From positions 66,746,269-66,810,268 of the forward strand of contig OY755237.1 of assembly GCA_963576725.1 (NCBI GenBank): a stretch of 64,000 nt of DNA. The letters are read 5' to 3'. This document shows, piece by piece, positions 9,720-19,560 of the stretch. The stretch's first letter is position 1. The number at the start of each line of letters is the position of its first letter. Source of the DNA: Azorinus chamasolen. Lineage: Eukaryota; Mollusca; Bivalvia; Cardiida; Solecurtidae. The notes beneath the pieces are model-generated. The model was given only the letters and a program-made list of their open reading frames with translations, made no database searches and was not told the origin of the DNA. The position numbers and the translations under genes were made by a program.

Positions 9720-11086
9720 CCCTTTACTCATGAATGTTCATGTAAGAAATAATAACATCATGAATATTTATTAGAAGTTGTTTTTATACGCCCGTCTTCA
9801 GACGGGACGTATTATGTCGTGGCGTTGTCCGTCCGTCCGTCCGTCCGTCTGTCTGTCTGTCTGTCTGTCCGTCCGTCCGTCCGTCCGTGAACTTTTGTTT
9901 GTCCGCTCTCTAACTCGAACAAATTGAATCGGATCCTTTTCAAACTTGGTCAGCATGTATATGGCCAAAATGACTCGGCTAAGTTCGATAATCAGCAACA
10001 TCGCCCTGCACACTTCTGAATTATCTCCCCTTTTTTAATAAATTTTTAACAAAATTCTCTTGTCCGCTCTCTAACTCGAACAAATTGAATCGGATCCTTT
10101 TCAAACTTGGTCAGCATGTATATGGCCAAAATGACTCGGCTAAGTTCGATAATCAGCATCATCGCCCTGCACACTTCTGAATTATCTCCCCTTTTTTATT
10201 AACTTTTTAACAAATTTTAAACAAAATTCGTTTTTTGTCCGCTCTCTAACTCAAACAAATAAAATCCAATCCTCATCAAACTTAGTCAGCATGTATATAG
10301 TCAAAATGACTTGGTCAAGTTCGATAATCACCAACATTGCCCCACCCACTACTAAATTATCTCCCCTTTTTTTAATATATTTAAGTGGAATTGTTATGTT
10401 TTTTTTTGTCTGTTATGGGGTGAACAAATGTAATCAAATTTAATCCAATCCTTTTGAAATTTTGTCAGCATGTTTATGGTCATAATATCTATGACCACCA
10501 AATATAATATTTGCATTAGTGAATGCAAGTGACTTAAAGCAAGTAGCTTAAAGCAGGTTGAAAGTAAAGCAGAATGCCCCTTACAGTGCATTCTGCTTTA
10601 CTTTCAACCTGCTTTAAACAGTCGCCTGTCTTCATAACTAGACACAGAATGCATATATATATATACACCTGGAAACGTTCAGTGTATTTTCTATTTTCTT
10701 TTAAAAATCTATGTATGAAAAGGGGGGTTACTGCAGGAAAAGTCATTGGACTTGTCACAAAATCAATAGCTGTCTTCCCTGTATGGTGATGAAGCTAAGT
10801 ATTTAATTTGGTTACAACAGGTCTATATTATATATATAGCTCTACTAGGCAGTTGCCAATGATAGTTTCACATTGTAACAGATTCAATTTCCTATTAAAT
10901 TGGCTTATCACTGACTTTGCCGACGGGCGTATTTTGCTGCACAGCGGTGCTCTTGTTGTTTAAGTCAGAAACTGTATAAGCAAACTGAGCAAACCCTAAT
11001 CAGATGACTCCTACTGGAGCCAACTGATCTGGGTCTACTCTGTTTGCAAAGGATTTAAAAGGTGTATCTGTGGAGTAAAGGCTTAA
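9716..11086 (+). mobile_element. PB-A MITE split by a CGCCCGTC repeat element
   Basis: The left end TTAACCCTTTACTCATGAAT is at 9716. The right part resumes at about 10961 (TAAGTCAGAAACTGTATAAG), with a hairpin at about 10980-11048 and the end GGAGTAAAGGCTTAA at 11086. Confidence 0.75.
9787..10960. repeat. CGCCCGTC-bounded tandem-repeat element
   Basis: It begins ATACGCCCGTCTTCAGACGG and ends GACGGGCGTATTTTGC...GCTCTTGTTGTT, an inverted arrangement. A CCGT/CTGT tetranucleotide run lies at about 9823-9889. Then come three to four units of about 175 bp starting TTGTCCGCTCTCTAACTCGA (about 9899, 10060, 10236). A hairpin insertion (AAAGCAGGTTGAAAGTAAAG...) lies at about 10520-10625. A stray end of the same repeat (AACAACAAGAGCATCGGTGC) is at about 19847. 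All ORFs here (9798-10013, 10394-10789) are repeat or hairpin translations. Confidence 0.8.
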
Positions 11087-11117
11087 AATTTGAGTCCATT
11101 CAGTATGGAAACCTTGC

Positions 11118-11347
11118 TTAACCCATTCCCTCATAGGCTATTTTTAGATCCTAACTCTTTGAATGAATCTACCAAAAAGGAGCATTTACTAGAGAAAAGG
11201 GAACTTTTTAGAATTATGTATTTCTGAAACTATTGTGATAAATAGAGCATTTGCTCCTATGGAGCAAATGCTCTATTTATCACAGTGGTTGCAAAAAGTG
11301 ACTTTTACAGAGGCATAGAAAGGTGTATTTATGGAGAAAAATGTTAA
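11118..11347 (+). mobile_element. PB-B MITE, well preserved
   Basis: TTAACCCATTCCCTCATAGG to GGAGAAAAATGTTAA, 230 bp. The hairpin at about 11225-11290 reads nearly perfectly through GCTCCTATGGAGC. Confidence 0.9.
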
Positions 11348-11612
11348 CCTATTTTCTGATCTTTGTCTTCTCTTCACAGTTTGCACACACAAGTTAACTT
11401 GTTTCTTTTATTCAATGGGCTGACAGGTCACACTTTTGAAAGCAACAGAGCTGAAGATGCTTACCCAGAAACTAAAATTGTCATTTCTCCACCAAACCCT
11501 ATACCTGTGACCACTCTTTAGAATCATCTCGATGAGACGATTCTAACGAGTGGTCACACTAGCTATAGAGTTTTGTTGAGAAATAAAGGAGATATTCTTG
11601 ATAATATTATTA

Positions 11613-11750
11613 GTTACACGGTTATTTGGCAGGGTGTACGGGCTGGTATGACCGGGTTAGATCCCGTATTTCCTGAGGCGTTAGCCGAAGGAAATACGTG
11701 GTCTAACCCGGTCATACCAGCCCGTACACCCTGCCAAATTACCGTGTAAC
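11613..11750. mobile_element. GC-rich 138-bp palindrome
   Basis: GTTACACGGT at the left is exactly complementary to ACCGTGTAAC at the right. The arms continue for about 65 bp with few mismatches (GGCAGGGTGTACGGGCTGGT, then ATGACCGGGTTAGA). The loop is near TGAGGCGTTAGCCGA. The GC content is far above the neighbourhood. It lies inside the split HT-1 copy. Confidence 0.85.
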
Positions 11751-11755
11751 GAATT

Positions 11756-12156
11756 TATTACCAGTCAGAGATCCGATTTACCCAATTTAGAAACGAACAA
11801 CTCTTATTTTGCTGACATGCAAATTCGAAAGAAGAATTGAAACTTCACTTGTAAACATTAACGGTAACACGTTGTACTGATAAGTTGATAGTGTTAAATT
11901 GAGGAACGTATGAGGTACAGTTTTTTTACGTTTATTATCGATTATTTGGTCGCAATCTATCCAGAATAATTGGAGTAAGGACGATATGATATTTCGAATC
12001 GACGCTAAAAATAAAAACAAAACGAATGACGTCACACGTCAAATTTGAATAATTCTGTATTCTCCGTGGAAGCCGCTGAATACGGTACTGTACACCCCGG
12101 CAGTTTTTGGCAAACTGACCAATCAAATTCCAAGGATTTACTCTGACTGGTAATAA
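11756..12156. mobile_element. Small element with TTATTACCAGTCAGAG ends
   Basis: TTATTACCAGTCAGAG (11756-11771) and CTCTGACTGGTAATAA (12141-12156) are perfect 16-bp inverted repeats around about 370 bp. The interior is richer in CG than the flanks. Two minus-strand open frames (11787-12035, 11935-12126) lie inside without recognisable domains. It is probably a non-autonomous DNA transposon of unassigned family. Confidence 0.72.
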
Positions 12157-12428
12157 TTCAATTTACGCATCTTTTCTGGAGCTCTGAAGGAATACACTTA
12201 TTATTCAAAGTATTTGTACTGGCGTCTCCTTCAAGAGCCGCTTGATCAGGGTCTTCACTATTTGCTACTATATCAGTCTATTTCGAAAGTTATCAACAGG
12301 TACACAGTGACTTATTCAACTGCACAAACTGGTTGAGAGGAGAGATTGGGTGTACCAACAGGGCTGTTAAATCACCATGGCGAATTGATTTCCTGACCTT
12401 TGCTAGAAGAAAGTGTATTTTCCTGCTT

Positions 12429-12677
12429 TAACCCTTTCCTTATTCTGTAAACGCCTTTTCACACATTTGCAAAAAGAATAGACCCCGATCAGACATACTA
12501 TGCTAGGCTGTCAGACACCCGATCCCCCATCTCCACTAGCTGGTTTAGCTAAATAAATCAATTTGGCATCATTTTGATAACGTTAAATTAGACTGACATA
12601 CGTGTAGTAGCAAATAGTGTAGACCCTCATCAAATTGCTCCTTCTGGATCTGGGTCTGTACTAGTCGCACAAGCTTG
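12429..12677. mobile_element. Decayed PB-A left half and hairpin remnant
   Basis: TTAACCCTTTCCTTATTCTG with GCAAAAAGAATAGACCCCGA at 12425-12520 is a PB-A left half. At 12605-12672 AGCAAATAGTGTAGACCCTC...GGGTCTGTACTAG is a related hairpin, also seen beside 19290 and 29560. Confidence 0.5.
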
Positions 12678-12679
12678 TA

Positions 12680-12888
12680 CAGTCGTTGAACCTGCCTTAA
12701 GCGACCATCAGAATGAGGTCTAATTACGGGTCTGTAGGGCAGGTGGTAGCTTAATGCAGGTCAAATGTAATGCAGAAAGCTCCTACAGGAGCTTTCTGCA
12801 TTACTTTTGCCCTGCATTAGCATCCACCTGCTATTTAAGATTCCTGTGTCTAATCAATATGAGATCACTTGAGACAGTTTCTACTATG
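12680..12888. mobile_element. PG-2 pogo-like MITE
   Basis: Starts CAGTCGTTGAACCTGCCTTA with TA before it. The hairpin GCAGAAAGCTCCTACAGGAGC lies at 12771-12800, followed by GCCCTGCATTAGC. The right end is poorly kept near 12886. Open frames at 12754-13173 on both strands run through it. Confidence 0.6.
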
Positions 12889-13013
12889 TCCGAATACTTT
12901 GGGTATTTAATAAGGGTAGCAGAACAGAAAAGAATTAGTAGGCGCATGGGTGTATGCACTTTACTTGTTTGGAGTAATGTAGAGTACCCACCAAAACTGT
13001 ATTGTAATCTTTT

Positions 13014-13602
13014 AGATGCGGGACATGTGCTTATTGACATTTTCAAACAGTGTAGACCCAGATCAGGCGGCTCCCGGAGGAGCCCTGATCAGGGTCTGCA
13101 CTGTTTGTCATTCAAAATCATATCACAAAGTACACCCCTTCGTAATGAGTGGACTCTTATCATTCAACAATGATAGACCATTTGATTTTGAAAACCGGCA
13201 TTCAAAGCGTTAGTTTTTTTTATTCTTGACATAAATGTTGCACTTTCCAGCTCAGAACAGCACAAAATCTGTCATGATTTATTGGTGTTGGTTTTGCAGT
13301 GAAGTGAATTTATGACGGTCATCTGAAAGCTTTTTTAGGACAATATCATCATGTGTAATAAATGTTACCATAGTTTTTTTTTGAATATAAGTTCATATGA
13401 ACCCTTTTAGTGCAGAACACGGGTCACTTAATGTCCTTTGCAAATAGTGTAGACCCAGATAAGAGGGCTTCTGTAGGAGTCCTGTCATCAAGGTCTGCAC
13501 TGTTTGTCATGTTACACTTATCCCTGAATAATCACTGTAAGCTTGAATTCTTTGAATTTTGGAATAGTCCAATTGAAATTTCAGCATTTGAAGTGTTACC
13601 AT
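13014..13602 (+). mobile_element. Two PB-C MITEs (GTGTAGACCC hairpin family)
   Basis: Copy one spans about 13014-13211, with a hairpin at 13045-13110 (CAAACAGTGTAGACCCAGAT...GGTCTGCACTGTTTG). Copy two spans about 13408-13602, hairpin at 13440-13507, ending TTTCAGCATTTGAAGTGTTA. The family also has copies at 21480, 26228, 26955 and 36115. The ORFs here are hairpin translations. Confidence 0.7.
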
Positions 13603-14012
13603 GACACCATATAAAAACACGGCAAAATTCTCTATTTAGAAGTACTCTTAAAGGCATTTCAAAGCTCCTTATATAAGTGACCCCCCCTATATACACAGTA
13701 CCCAGCTGTGCTCCTGCAGTGTCCAGTCAGGGTCCATAGCCATAATAGATAAAGTTATGCAATTATACATTGATCCTCTGTGATGGTAGCCCGCCTTATC
13801 AATTCGTGTATCAGATCCCTGACAGTCAACTCTCAAAATACACAGCATGGGGTTAATGGGTCAACATTCCTTTCGAAATGCCTTTAAGAATGTACTTGTC
13901 CTCCAGAATGAGAAAATAAGTTTGTTTAAATATTAAAACCACCTTGAAACTATTAACAGTACTTGCATGCGTAGAACTTAAAAATCCATAAAATTTTGTC
14001 CAGACATCTTAA
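13603..14012. other. Intron, nothing recognised
   Basis: AAAGGCATTTCAAAGC at about 13651 and its near-complement TTTCGAAATGCCTTTAAG at about 13872 may mark a roughly 230-bp inverted-repeat element. Otherwise featureless. Confidence 0.35.
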
Positions 14013-14583
14013 ATTACCCTTTACTCTACAGATATGCATTTTCATGCATATCAATAATTTTCAAAACATTTTAGGAGCCAACTGATAAGTGTCTGCTCTG
14101 TTTGCTTATGGCATTATATAAATTGATTATACAGTTTTTATCTTGGTCGAAAATTCCCTGTTTCATACGCCACTTTAAAAATTCAATTGATTAATATTCA
14201 TACAGTCATTATTTCTTACATGAATATTCATGAGGTAAAGGGTTAATTATGTAGACCATGAAAGAAATTATTAGCGCTTGTTTTTATCTTTTCAAACTAT
14301 GGGGACCCTATGTGGAGACTGATGAGACTGAATATACTCCTTGTAAGATCTGCATCTCAAGGCTATATTACCCTTTATTCCATGAATATTAGTGTAAAAA
14401 ATAATGACATCATGAATATTAATTAGTTTATTACACAGGAATGTTTAGCCATAACAGAAACTGTAGAATCATATCTATACCATTTCATAAGCAAATGATC
14501 ATATGATTCCTACCGGAGTCATCTGATCTGGGTCTACTTTGTTTGCAAATGCATTAATGAGAGTTTCTATGTGGTAAAGGGTT
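14013..14583 (+). mobile_element. Two decayed PB-A MITEs
   Basis: The first runs 14013 to TTAA 14243-14246 (GAGGTAAAGGGTTAA); its hairpin is mostly lost. The second runs from about 14369 (TTACCCTTTATTCCATGAAT) to GGTAAAGGGTTC at 14583, with a hairpin at about 14490-14547. Confidence 0.65.
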
Positions 14584-14618
14584 CACTATTCAGTATGAAA
14601 CAGGCTGAAATTTACTTG

Positions 14619-14930
14619 AGGATTTTGAATAGCAAATAGTGCAGACCATTATCAGAAGGTTCCTCTTTGATCCCTCTTATATGAGTCTATACCAACAGCT
14701 TGGATCTAGATGAGCCCCTTACAGTGTAACTCGGCGTCTCATCATGATACAAGCTCTTTGACGAGTGATCGATAATATAACGGCTATAAAGCTTTTTAGT
14801 TGAGTCTGAGTTTGTTCTCAAGCTTTTGATTGGTCAGATTTGAGTTCTCAAGCTTTTGATTGGTCAGATTTGAGCCAAAAACTTGAGAACGAACTCAGAC
14901 TCAACTAAATGTTTTATATGCATGGACCCA
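14619..14930. repeat. Hairpin remnants and a palindromic element
   Basis: A GTGCAGACC hairpin remnant lies at about 14633-14690 and a GGATC-type core at about 14690-14763. The palindrome GCTTTTTAGTTGAGTCTGAG...CTCAGACTCAACTAAATG, at about 14780-14925, is a second copy of the 7094-7232 element. Its loop unit TTCTCAAGCTTTTGATTGGT is duplicated. Confidence 0.65.
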
Positions 14931-15014
14931 GATCTGAAATCTGTGAAAATTTTAGCAAATGAGAGATTGATCAGACATTATTGTTTGATCCTGACAAGGG
15001 TATAGTTTGTTCCA

Positions 15015-15264
15015 TTAATCCTTTCCTTCATATAAACATGTTTTCATGCATTTGCAAATAGAGAAGACCCAGATCAGACGGATCCTATAGGAGCCGTCTG
15101 ATCAGGATCTGCTCTGTTTGATAGTGGAATTTGATAGATCTGTTCCTTTACTCTCTAAAATGACCACAATGTTCCACCTTCCATATTTCATTATAACTAT
15201 TTTGTCCAGGAATATTCAGTAAGTATTGAAATTTGGAATAAATATAGAACAGGGAAAGGGTTAT
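15015..15264 (+). mobile_element. PB-A MITE, well preserved
   Basis: TTAATCCTTTCCTTCATATA to AACAGGGAAAGGGTTA. A near-perfect hairpin lies at 15055-15120 around GGATCCTATAGGAGCC. Confidence 0.85.
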
Positions 15265-15377
15265 CGCGGTATTTTTCTCCCATATGACGCATATGGGCTC
15301 TTTGATGTAACTCATAAATTGGATGCTGTTACTCTTCTGCTTGTCAAATCTAAAGTACATAACGGAACAAATGAATA

Positions 15378-15669
15378 TTGTATTAACCCTTTACTCTATG
15401 AATATTCATTTAAGAAATAATGACAGCATGAATATTTACCATTTTAGTGCCAGCACTGTTGTCTTTGGACATCGTCTGCTTTAACCCTTTCCCTCATATT
15501 GACGACTTTTGACGACTCTGTAAAAGTCACTCTGCGAAACCATTGTGATATCACAATGATTTCAAACTGCAAAATTCTAAAATTTTCCTTTTCTCTAATT
15601 AATGCTCCTTTTCGGTAGATTAATTCAAAGAGGTTGTATCTAAAAATAGCCTATGAGGTAATGGGTTAA
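15378..15669. mobile_element. PB-A left fragment and reversed PB-B MITE
   Basis: TTAACCCTTTACTCTATGAA at about 15382-15440 is a PB-A left end only. PB-B 15481-15669 is in the opposite orientation (GAGGTAATGGGTTAA at the right end) and has lost most of its hairpin. Confidence 0.7.
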
Positions 15670-15714
15670 GTTCTACAGTGGGCGCTTGTTCAATTTCTTT
15701 ATAAAACAATAAAC

Positions 15715-15785
15715 AGAGTGTCAAACAGTTTGGATCCTGATGAGACCAAAAGTTACTCGGCATCTCATCTGGATTCAAACTGTTT
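15715..15785. repeat. GGATCC hairpin core
   Basis: CAAACAGTTTGGATCCTGAT pairs with ATCTGGATTCAAACTGTTTG. Confidence 0.65.
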
Positions 15786-15812
15786 GTACCCATCTTCATG
15801 GAACGGAAGGAG

Positions 15813-16648
15813 TTAAATTAGCTGATTTTTTATGATGGATGAAGAAGCAATTATTTTGCATGCCCCCACAAAGTGGTGTCATAAAGGGTTGCCCTTGTCC
15901 TATGTCAGTCCATATTTGTCTGGATTCTTCCTTGGAAAGTATTTGTTCAATCCTCACCAAACTTTATCAACATGTTAGGGCTATTATTTCTTGGTCAAGT
16001 CCAATAGCCAGGTAAATCACTTCTGTTGTTTAGGAGTTGCGTTCCTTTATTTGCAAAATATATTGTCCGGGCTCTTCCTTGGAAAGTATTTGTCCAGTCC
16101 TCACCAAACGTTACAGCCATGTTTGTGGCCATTATATCTTGGTCGAGTTTGATAGCCACATAAATCGCTTCAGTCGTTTAGGAATTGTGGCCCTTTTCTT
16201 GCAAAAATGACTTTAAAAATATCTTGTCCGGACTCTTTCTTGGAAAGTATTTGTCCAATCCTCACCAAATTTTACAGCCATGTTTGTGGCCATGTAAATC
16301 GCTTCAATTATTGCCTACTTTAGAAGCTGTTACAGTTAAAATGTCTTATTTTGTCATACTCCTACACTGTTAGGAGCACTTGCCTGAAACATTCACAGAT
16401 GTTTCTCCTTTATTTGCATCTTGAATGATGATTATGGCCCTAACTTTCTGTGAAAAAAAATCTGAAGTGGGGGCAGCAGTGTCCTATGGACACATTTCTA
16501 GTTTACTAACGACAGAAACTGCAGAATCAGACCTATGTTTTGCCAAAAGCAAACAGAGCAGACCCTGATCGATCAGACATTTTCCAAAGGAGCTTTCTGA
16601 TCTGGGTCTGCTCTATTTGAAAAGGTGTAAAAAGGAGTACACGGTTAA
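15813..16648 (+). mobile_element. PB-A MITE split by a TGCCCCCAC tandem element
   Basis: PB-A left-flank sequence (TTAAATTAGCTGATTTTTTA) is followed by an insert at about 15858-16500. PB-A then resumes (CAGAAACTGCAGAATCAGAC), with a hairpin at about 16548-16622 and GGAGTACACGGTTAA at 16648. The insert is bounded by TGCCCCCAC / GTGGGGGCA and holds about three units of roughly 160 bp (TCCTTGGAAAGTATTTGTCC...). Confidence 0.75.
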
Positions 16649-16759
16649 AGGAAACATGAAAATCATTTTGGTTCACTTGTTTTTCCAAGAAAAGGGCACA
16701 AGTTATTCAAAAGTGTAGGCTTAGTTCCTGTAGTTATTGTTGTCATACAAACACTATCC

Positions 16760-17020
16760 GTAATCCTTTCCGTGTTTTATGTTTATTACAAATTTCAATA
16801 CCTACTGAATATTCATGGTCAAAATACATGTAGTTATAATGAAACATTATTAGGTGGAACATTATAGTCATTTTATATAGTAAAGAAACAGATCTTCCAA
16901 ATTCCGTTAGCAAACAGAGCAGACCTGATCAGACGGCTTCTATAGGAGCCATCTGATTTGGGTCTACTCTAGATCTGTTTGAAATGCGTGAAAAGGGGTT
17001 TATATGAAGGAAAGGGTTAA
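16760..17020 (+). mobile_element. PB-A MITE
   Basis: Left end TAATCCTTTCCGTGTTTTAT, right end GAAGGAAAGGGTTAA at 17020. Hairpin at about 16909-16982. Confidence 0.8.
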
Positions 17021-17026
17021 GTCATG

Positions 17027-17445
17027 AACCCTTTACCTCATGGGTAACACCTTTGCAAACTGAGTAGACCTAGATATAAGGACCAGCTCTTTTTGCTTAT
17101 GAAATACAGTAAAACCCCGCTAATGCAACCACCAAAAATGGGCATAATTCTGGGCGGCAGAGGCAGGTGGTAGCTTAATACAGGACGAAAGTTATGCAGA
17201 AAGCTCCTATAGGAGCTTTCTGCATAACTTTCGTCCTGTATTAAGCAACCACCTGCTTTAAACGACGCCAGTGGCTGTTTATTAAGTGGTTGCATTAGTG
17301 GGGTTTTACTGTAATACAGACCTGATTCTAAAAGTTCATGCTAAGCTTAAGGCCAAACATTCTCTAACCCATATGCCATTATTGAAATTCAACAAATGAA
17401 GTCATTATTTCTTACATGAATATCCATGAGGTAAAGGGCCTAATC
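17027..17445 (+). mobile_element. PB-A MITE split by a PG-1 element
   Basis: AACCCTTTACCTCATGGGTA starts it and ATCCATGAGGTAAAGGGCCT ends it. A 205-bp TA-flanked element sits at 17107-17311. Confidence 0.75.
17107..17311. mobile_element. PG-1 pogo-like MITE, 205 bp
   Basis: CAGTAAAACCCCGCTAATGC / GGGGTTTTACTG ends with TA on both sides. A long hairpin lies at 17166-17258 (GGTGGTAGCTTAATACAGGA...GTCCTGTATTAAGCAACCAC). Copies of the same 205-bp length are at 37431 and 42537, which suggests recent spread. Confidence 0.9.
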
Positions 17446-18230
17446 ATGATCTTTAGCGTTAGCCTTATCAAACTTAGTAGAATGGACTTATAGAACATAG
17501 TACATGTACACTTCTTATAGAACTTAGTACAGTATAACATGCATGTTTACAGTGATCATAAAAAATAAGTCTAATTCTGAAGTTTAAAAACAGGACCTGG
17601 TCTTTGCTTAATGCAGGACAGAAGTGATGCAGAAAGCTCCTAGAGGAGCTTTCTGCATTTCATGTACTTTTGTCCTGCATTAAGTAAATATCAAGCAAAC
17701 ACCAGCTCTTAAAGGACCTCCATGTTTATACATTGTATTATCACTATAGACAGGTGGTTCTACTGTATAATGTAATGGATCATACATAATGACAGGTAAA
17801 GAATGATGTCCTGAAGAAAAATTGAGAACTTCACTCTTTTTGAGCTCCTGTATGAAACCAATCTTTAGGATTTGCAGACAGTGTGAAAGCAGATCAGCCG
17901 TTATTGTGTGTAAAATGTGGGAACTGATCAGGTTCTGCTCTGTTTGCTGCCCATTACAGCCTATTCTATTTGCTACCAAACCGTATGAAACTTTATCAGA
18001 TGCTGTTTTAAATCTAGCAGCTTATAAGGTTCTTAGGAACTGTTTACAAAACGATAATGTTGGGTTTTGTACAGCGGAGCTCTTTTGTATATAGGAAAGC
18101 ATTAGCTTAGTTTTTGGTGCTCTTGTAGTTGTATGGCTTTGAATCAATACAGCAAGAAATAAAGTTTCAGTAACCAAGATAAACCAGTACCTCATGGAAG
18201 ACATAATGACTGTATGAATAATAATTATTA
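17446..18230. mobile_element. Degraded PG-2 copy and unassigned intron
   Basis: A hairpin at about 17605-17690 (GCTTAATGCAGGACAGAAGT...CTTTTGTCCTGCATTAAG) and the end GGTGGTTCTACTGTA at about 17768 mark a decayed PG-2 copy. From 17775 to 18230 only a weak hairpin-like stretch near 17875-17950 is seen. ORFs at 17680-18204 are not supported. Confidence 0.55.
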
Positions 18231-18427
18231 CAGCACCTCAGATAAGATGCGTAAATTAAAACATATACAAGAATAACTCATTTATTTCTCTAGCGAACCC
18301 TATTATATATTGTGACCACTCTTTAGAATCGTCTCAAGGAGACGATTCTAAAGAGTTGCCACAACGTATGGTTTGGTGGAAAATGATGATTTTAGTACTT
18401 GGTTACACACGTTTATCTATAGCTCTG
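18231..18427. mobile_element. HT-1 hAT-like MITE
   Basis: CAGCACCTCAGATAAG to TTTATCTATAGCTCTG, with ATTATTA directly outside both ends (probable target duplication). Hairpin TGTGACCACTCTTTAGAATC at about 18311-18362. Confidence 0.82.
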
Positions 18428-19135
18428 ATTATTAACAAAACTTTTTATAATGGACATTATGAACAAGGAAATTTTTCACCACAACAGTATAATAATAACC
18501 ATGTTATTTCATAAGCAAACAGAGCAGACCCTGATCAGACATGCATACAGGAGCCATCTGATATGGTCTACTCTGTTTTAAAAGGTATTAAAAGGTGTTT
18601 CAATGAGGGAGAGGGTTATCAATACTGACATACAAGCAAACATAAACATTCATTAAACTGCTTGTTTGGTGCCAATTTGGCTTGTAACCTTGACCTTGGG
18701 AATGTATCATTTATCAAATTTTCCAATTTATCTCTTGAGAAATGACTGCCTCATTTTTCATGGAATATTAACTCTTTTCTGAGTTTATTGATAAACTAGC
18801 AGTTATGATTTTATATCTCATCAGTTTGGTAAACAAGGTTGTTCCCATGGGAACAACCATAACTTGTGTTTATTTAACTATGCTTTGGGCATATCAAGTG
18901 CAATATTAAAGCTTGCTTAAGTTATTGATGGTATGAATAGGGGATTGAAGAGCGGTATCATAATTCTTGATATTGAGGTCTTTCAGGCCATGAGCCATCA
19001 TCACAGGAAGATTTCTATTAAACATTTACCTAGTTTTGCAGACAGTGTATGCACTATCTAATTTAAGTAAATCTCCCCTGAGACTCCACCAGTTTGTAAA
19101 GCTGAATAATTCAATTTAGCACAATTTTGATAGCT
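18428..19135. mobile_element. PB-A right portion, then unassigned intron
   Basis: A PB-A right portion with a hairpin (about 18514-18580) ends TGAGGGAGAGGGTTA near 18618. The rest to 19135 shows no recognised element apart from a small palindrome (GTTGTTCCCATGGGAACAAC, 18838-18857). Confidence 0.5.
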
Positions 19136-19560
19136 TTAACCCATTCCTCCAAAGGCTATTTTTAGACCCAACCTCTTTGAATGAATATACCCAAAAGGAG
19201 CATTTACTAGAGAAAAGTAAAACAATTCAAGAAGTGGTTATTACAGGCGTAGAAAGGCACATTGATGGAGGAAAGGGTTAAATTAGAGTGGCATAGTAGC
19301 AAATAATGTAGACTTTGATGAAGGAGCAGTTTGATCTGGGTCTACACTATTTGCCTGATTTCATTCTATTTTTCATAGCAATGGATTCACTTGTTTATAA
19401 GAAAATTGAATGTACAGTAGAACCTGGCCGAAGTGGCCATTCATTTATTTAACACAGGAGTCTAAAAAAGCAGGTGGTTGCTTAATGCAGGGCTAAAGTA
19501 ATGTAAAAAGAAAAAAATCCAAATGGAGCTTTCACCTATTATAAAATGTACATGAAAGCG
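19136..19560. mobile_element. PB-B deletion copy and PG-2 left fragment
   Basis: PB-B 19136-19281 (TTAACCCATTCCTCCAAAGG to GGAGGAAAGGGTTAA) lacks its hairpin. It sits in a repeat also visible near 12590 (TTAAATTAGA...GTAGCAAATA). A PG-2 left part starts CAGTAGAACCTGGCCG at 19415 and breaks off near 19545. Confidence 0.65.

Larger units (their letters stand above)
11446..12186. mobile_element. HT-1 MITE split by nested insertions
   Basis: The left part CAGAGCTGAAGATGCTTACC includes the full GTGACCACTCTTTAGAATC hairpin (11513-11566). The right part TTACGCATCTTTTCTGGAGC/TCTG ends at 12186. About 550 bp between (11606-12157) is foreign: a GC-rich palindrome followed by a separate inverted-repeat element. 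Confidence 0.75.

Noticed and set aside
11613..11750. Hammerhead ribozyme or tRNA-like gene in the GC-rich palindrome
   Set aside because: No CTGATGA...GAAA core and no tRNA A/B boxes were seen.
12754..13173. 139-codon + strand open frame
   Set aside because: It runs through a PG-2 MITE and a PB-C hairpin; the protein sequence is the hairpin arms in translation.
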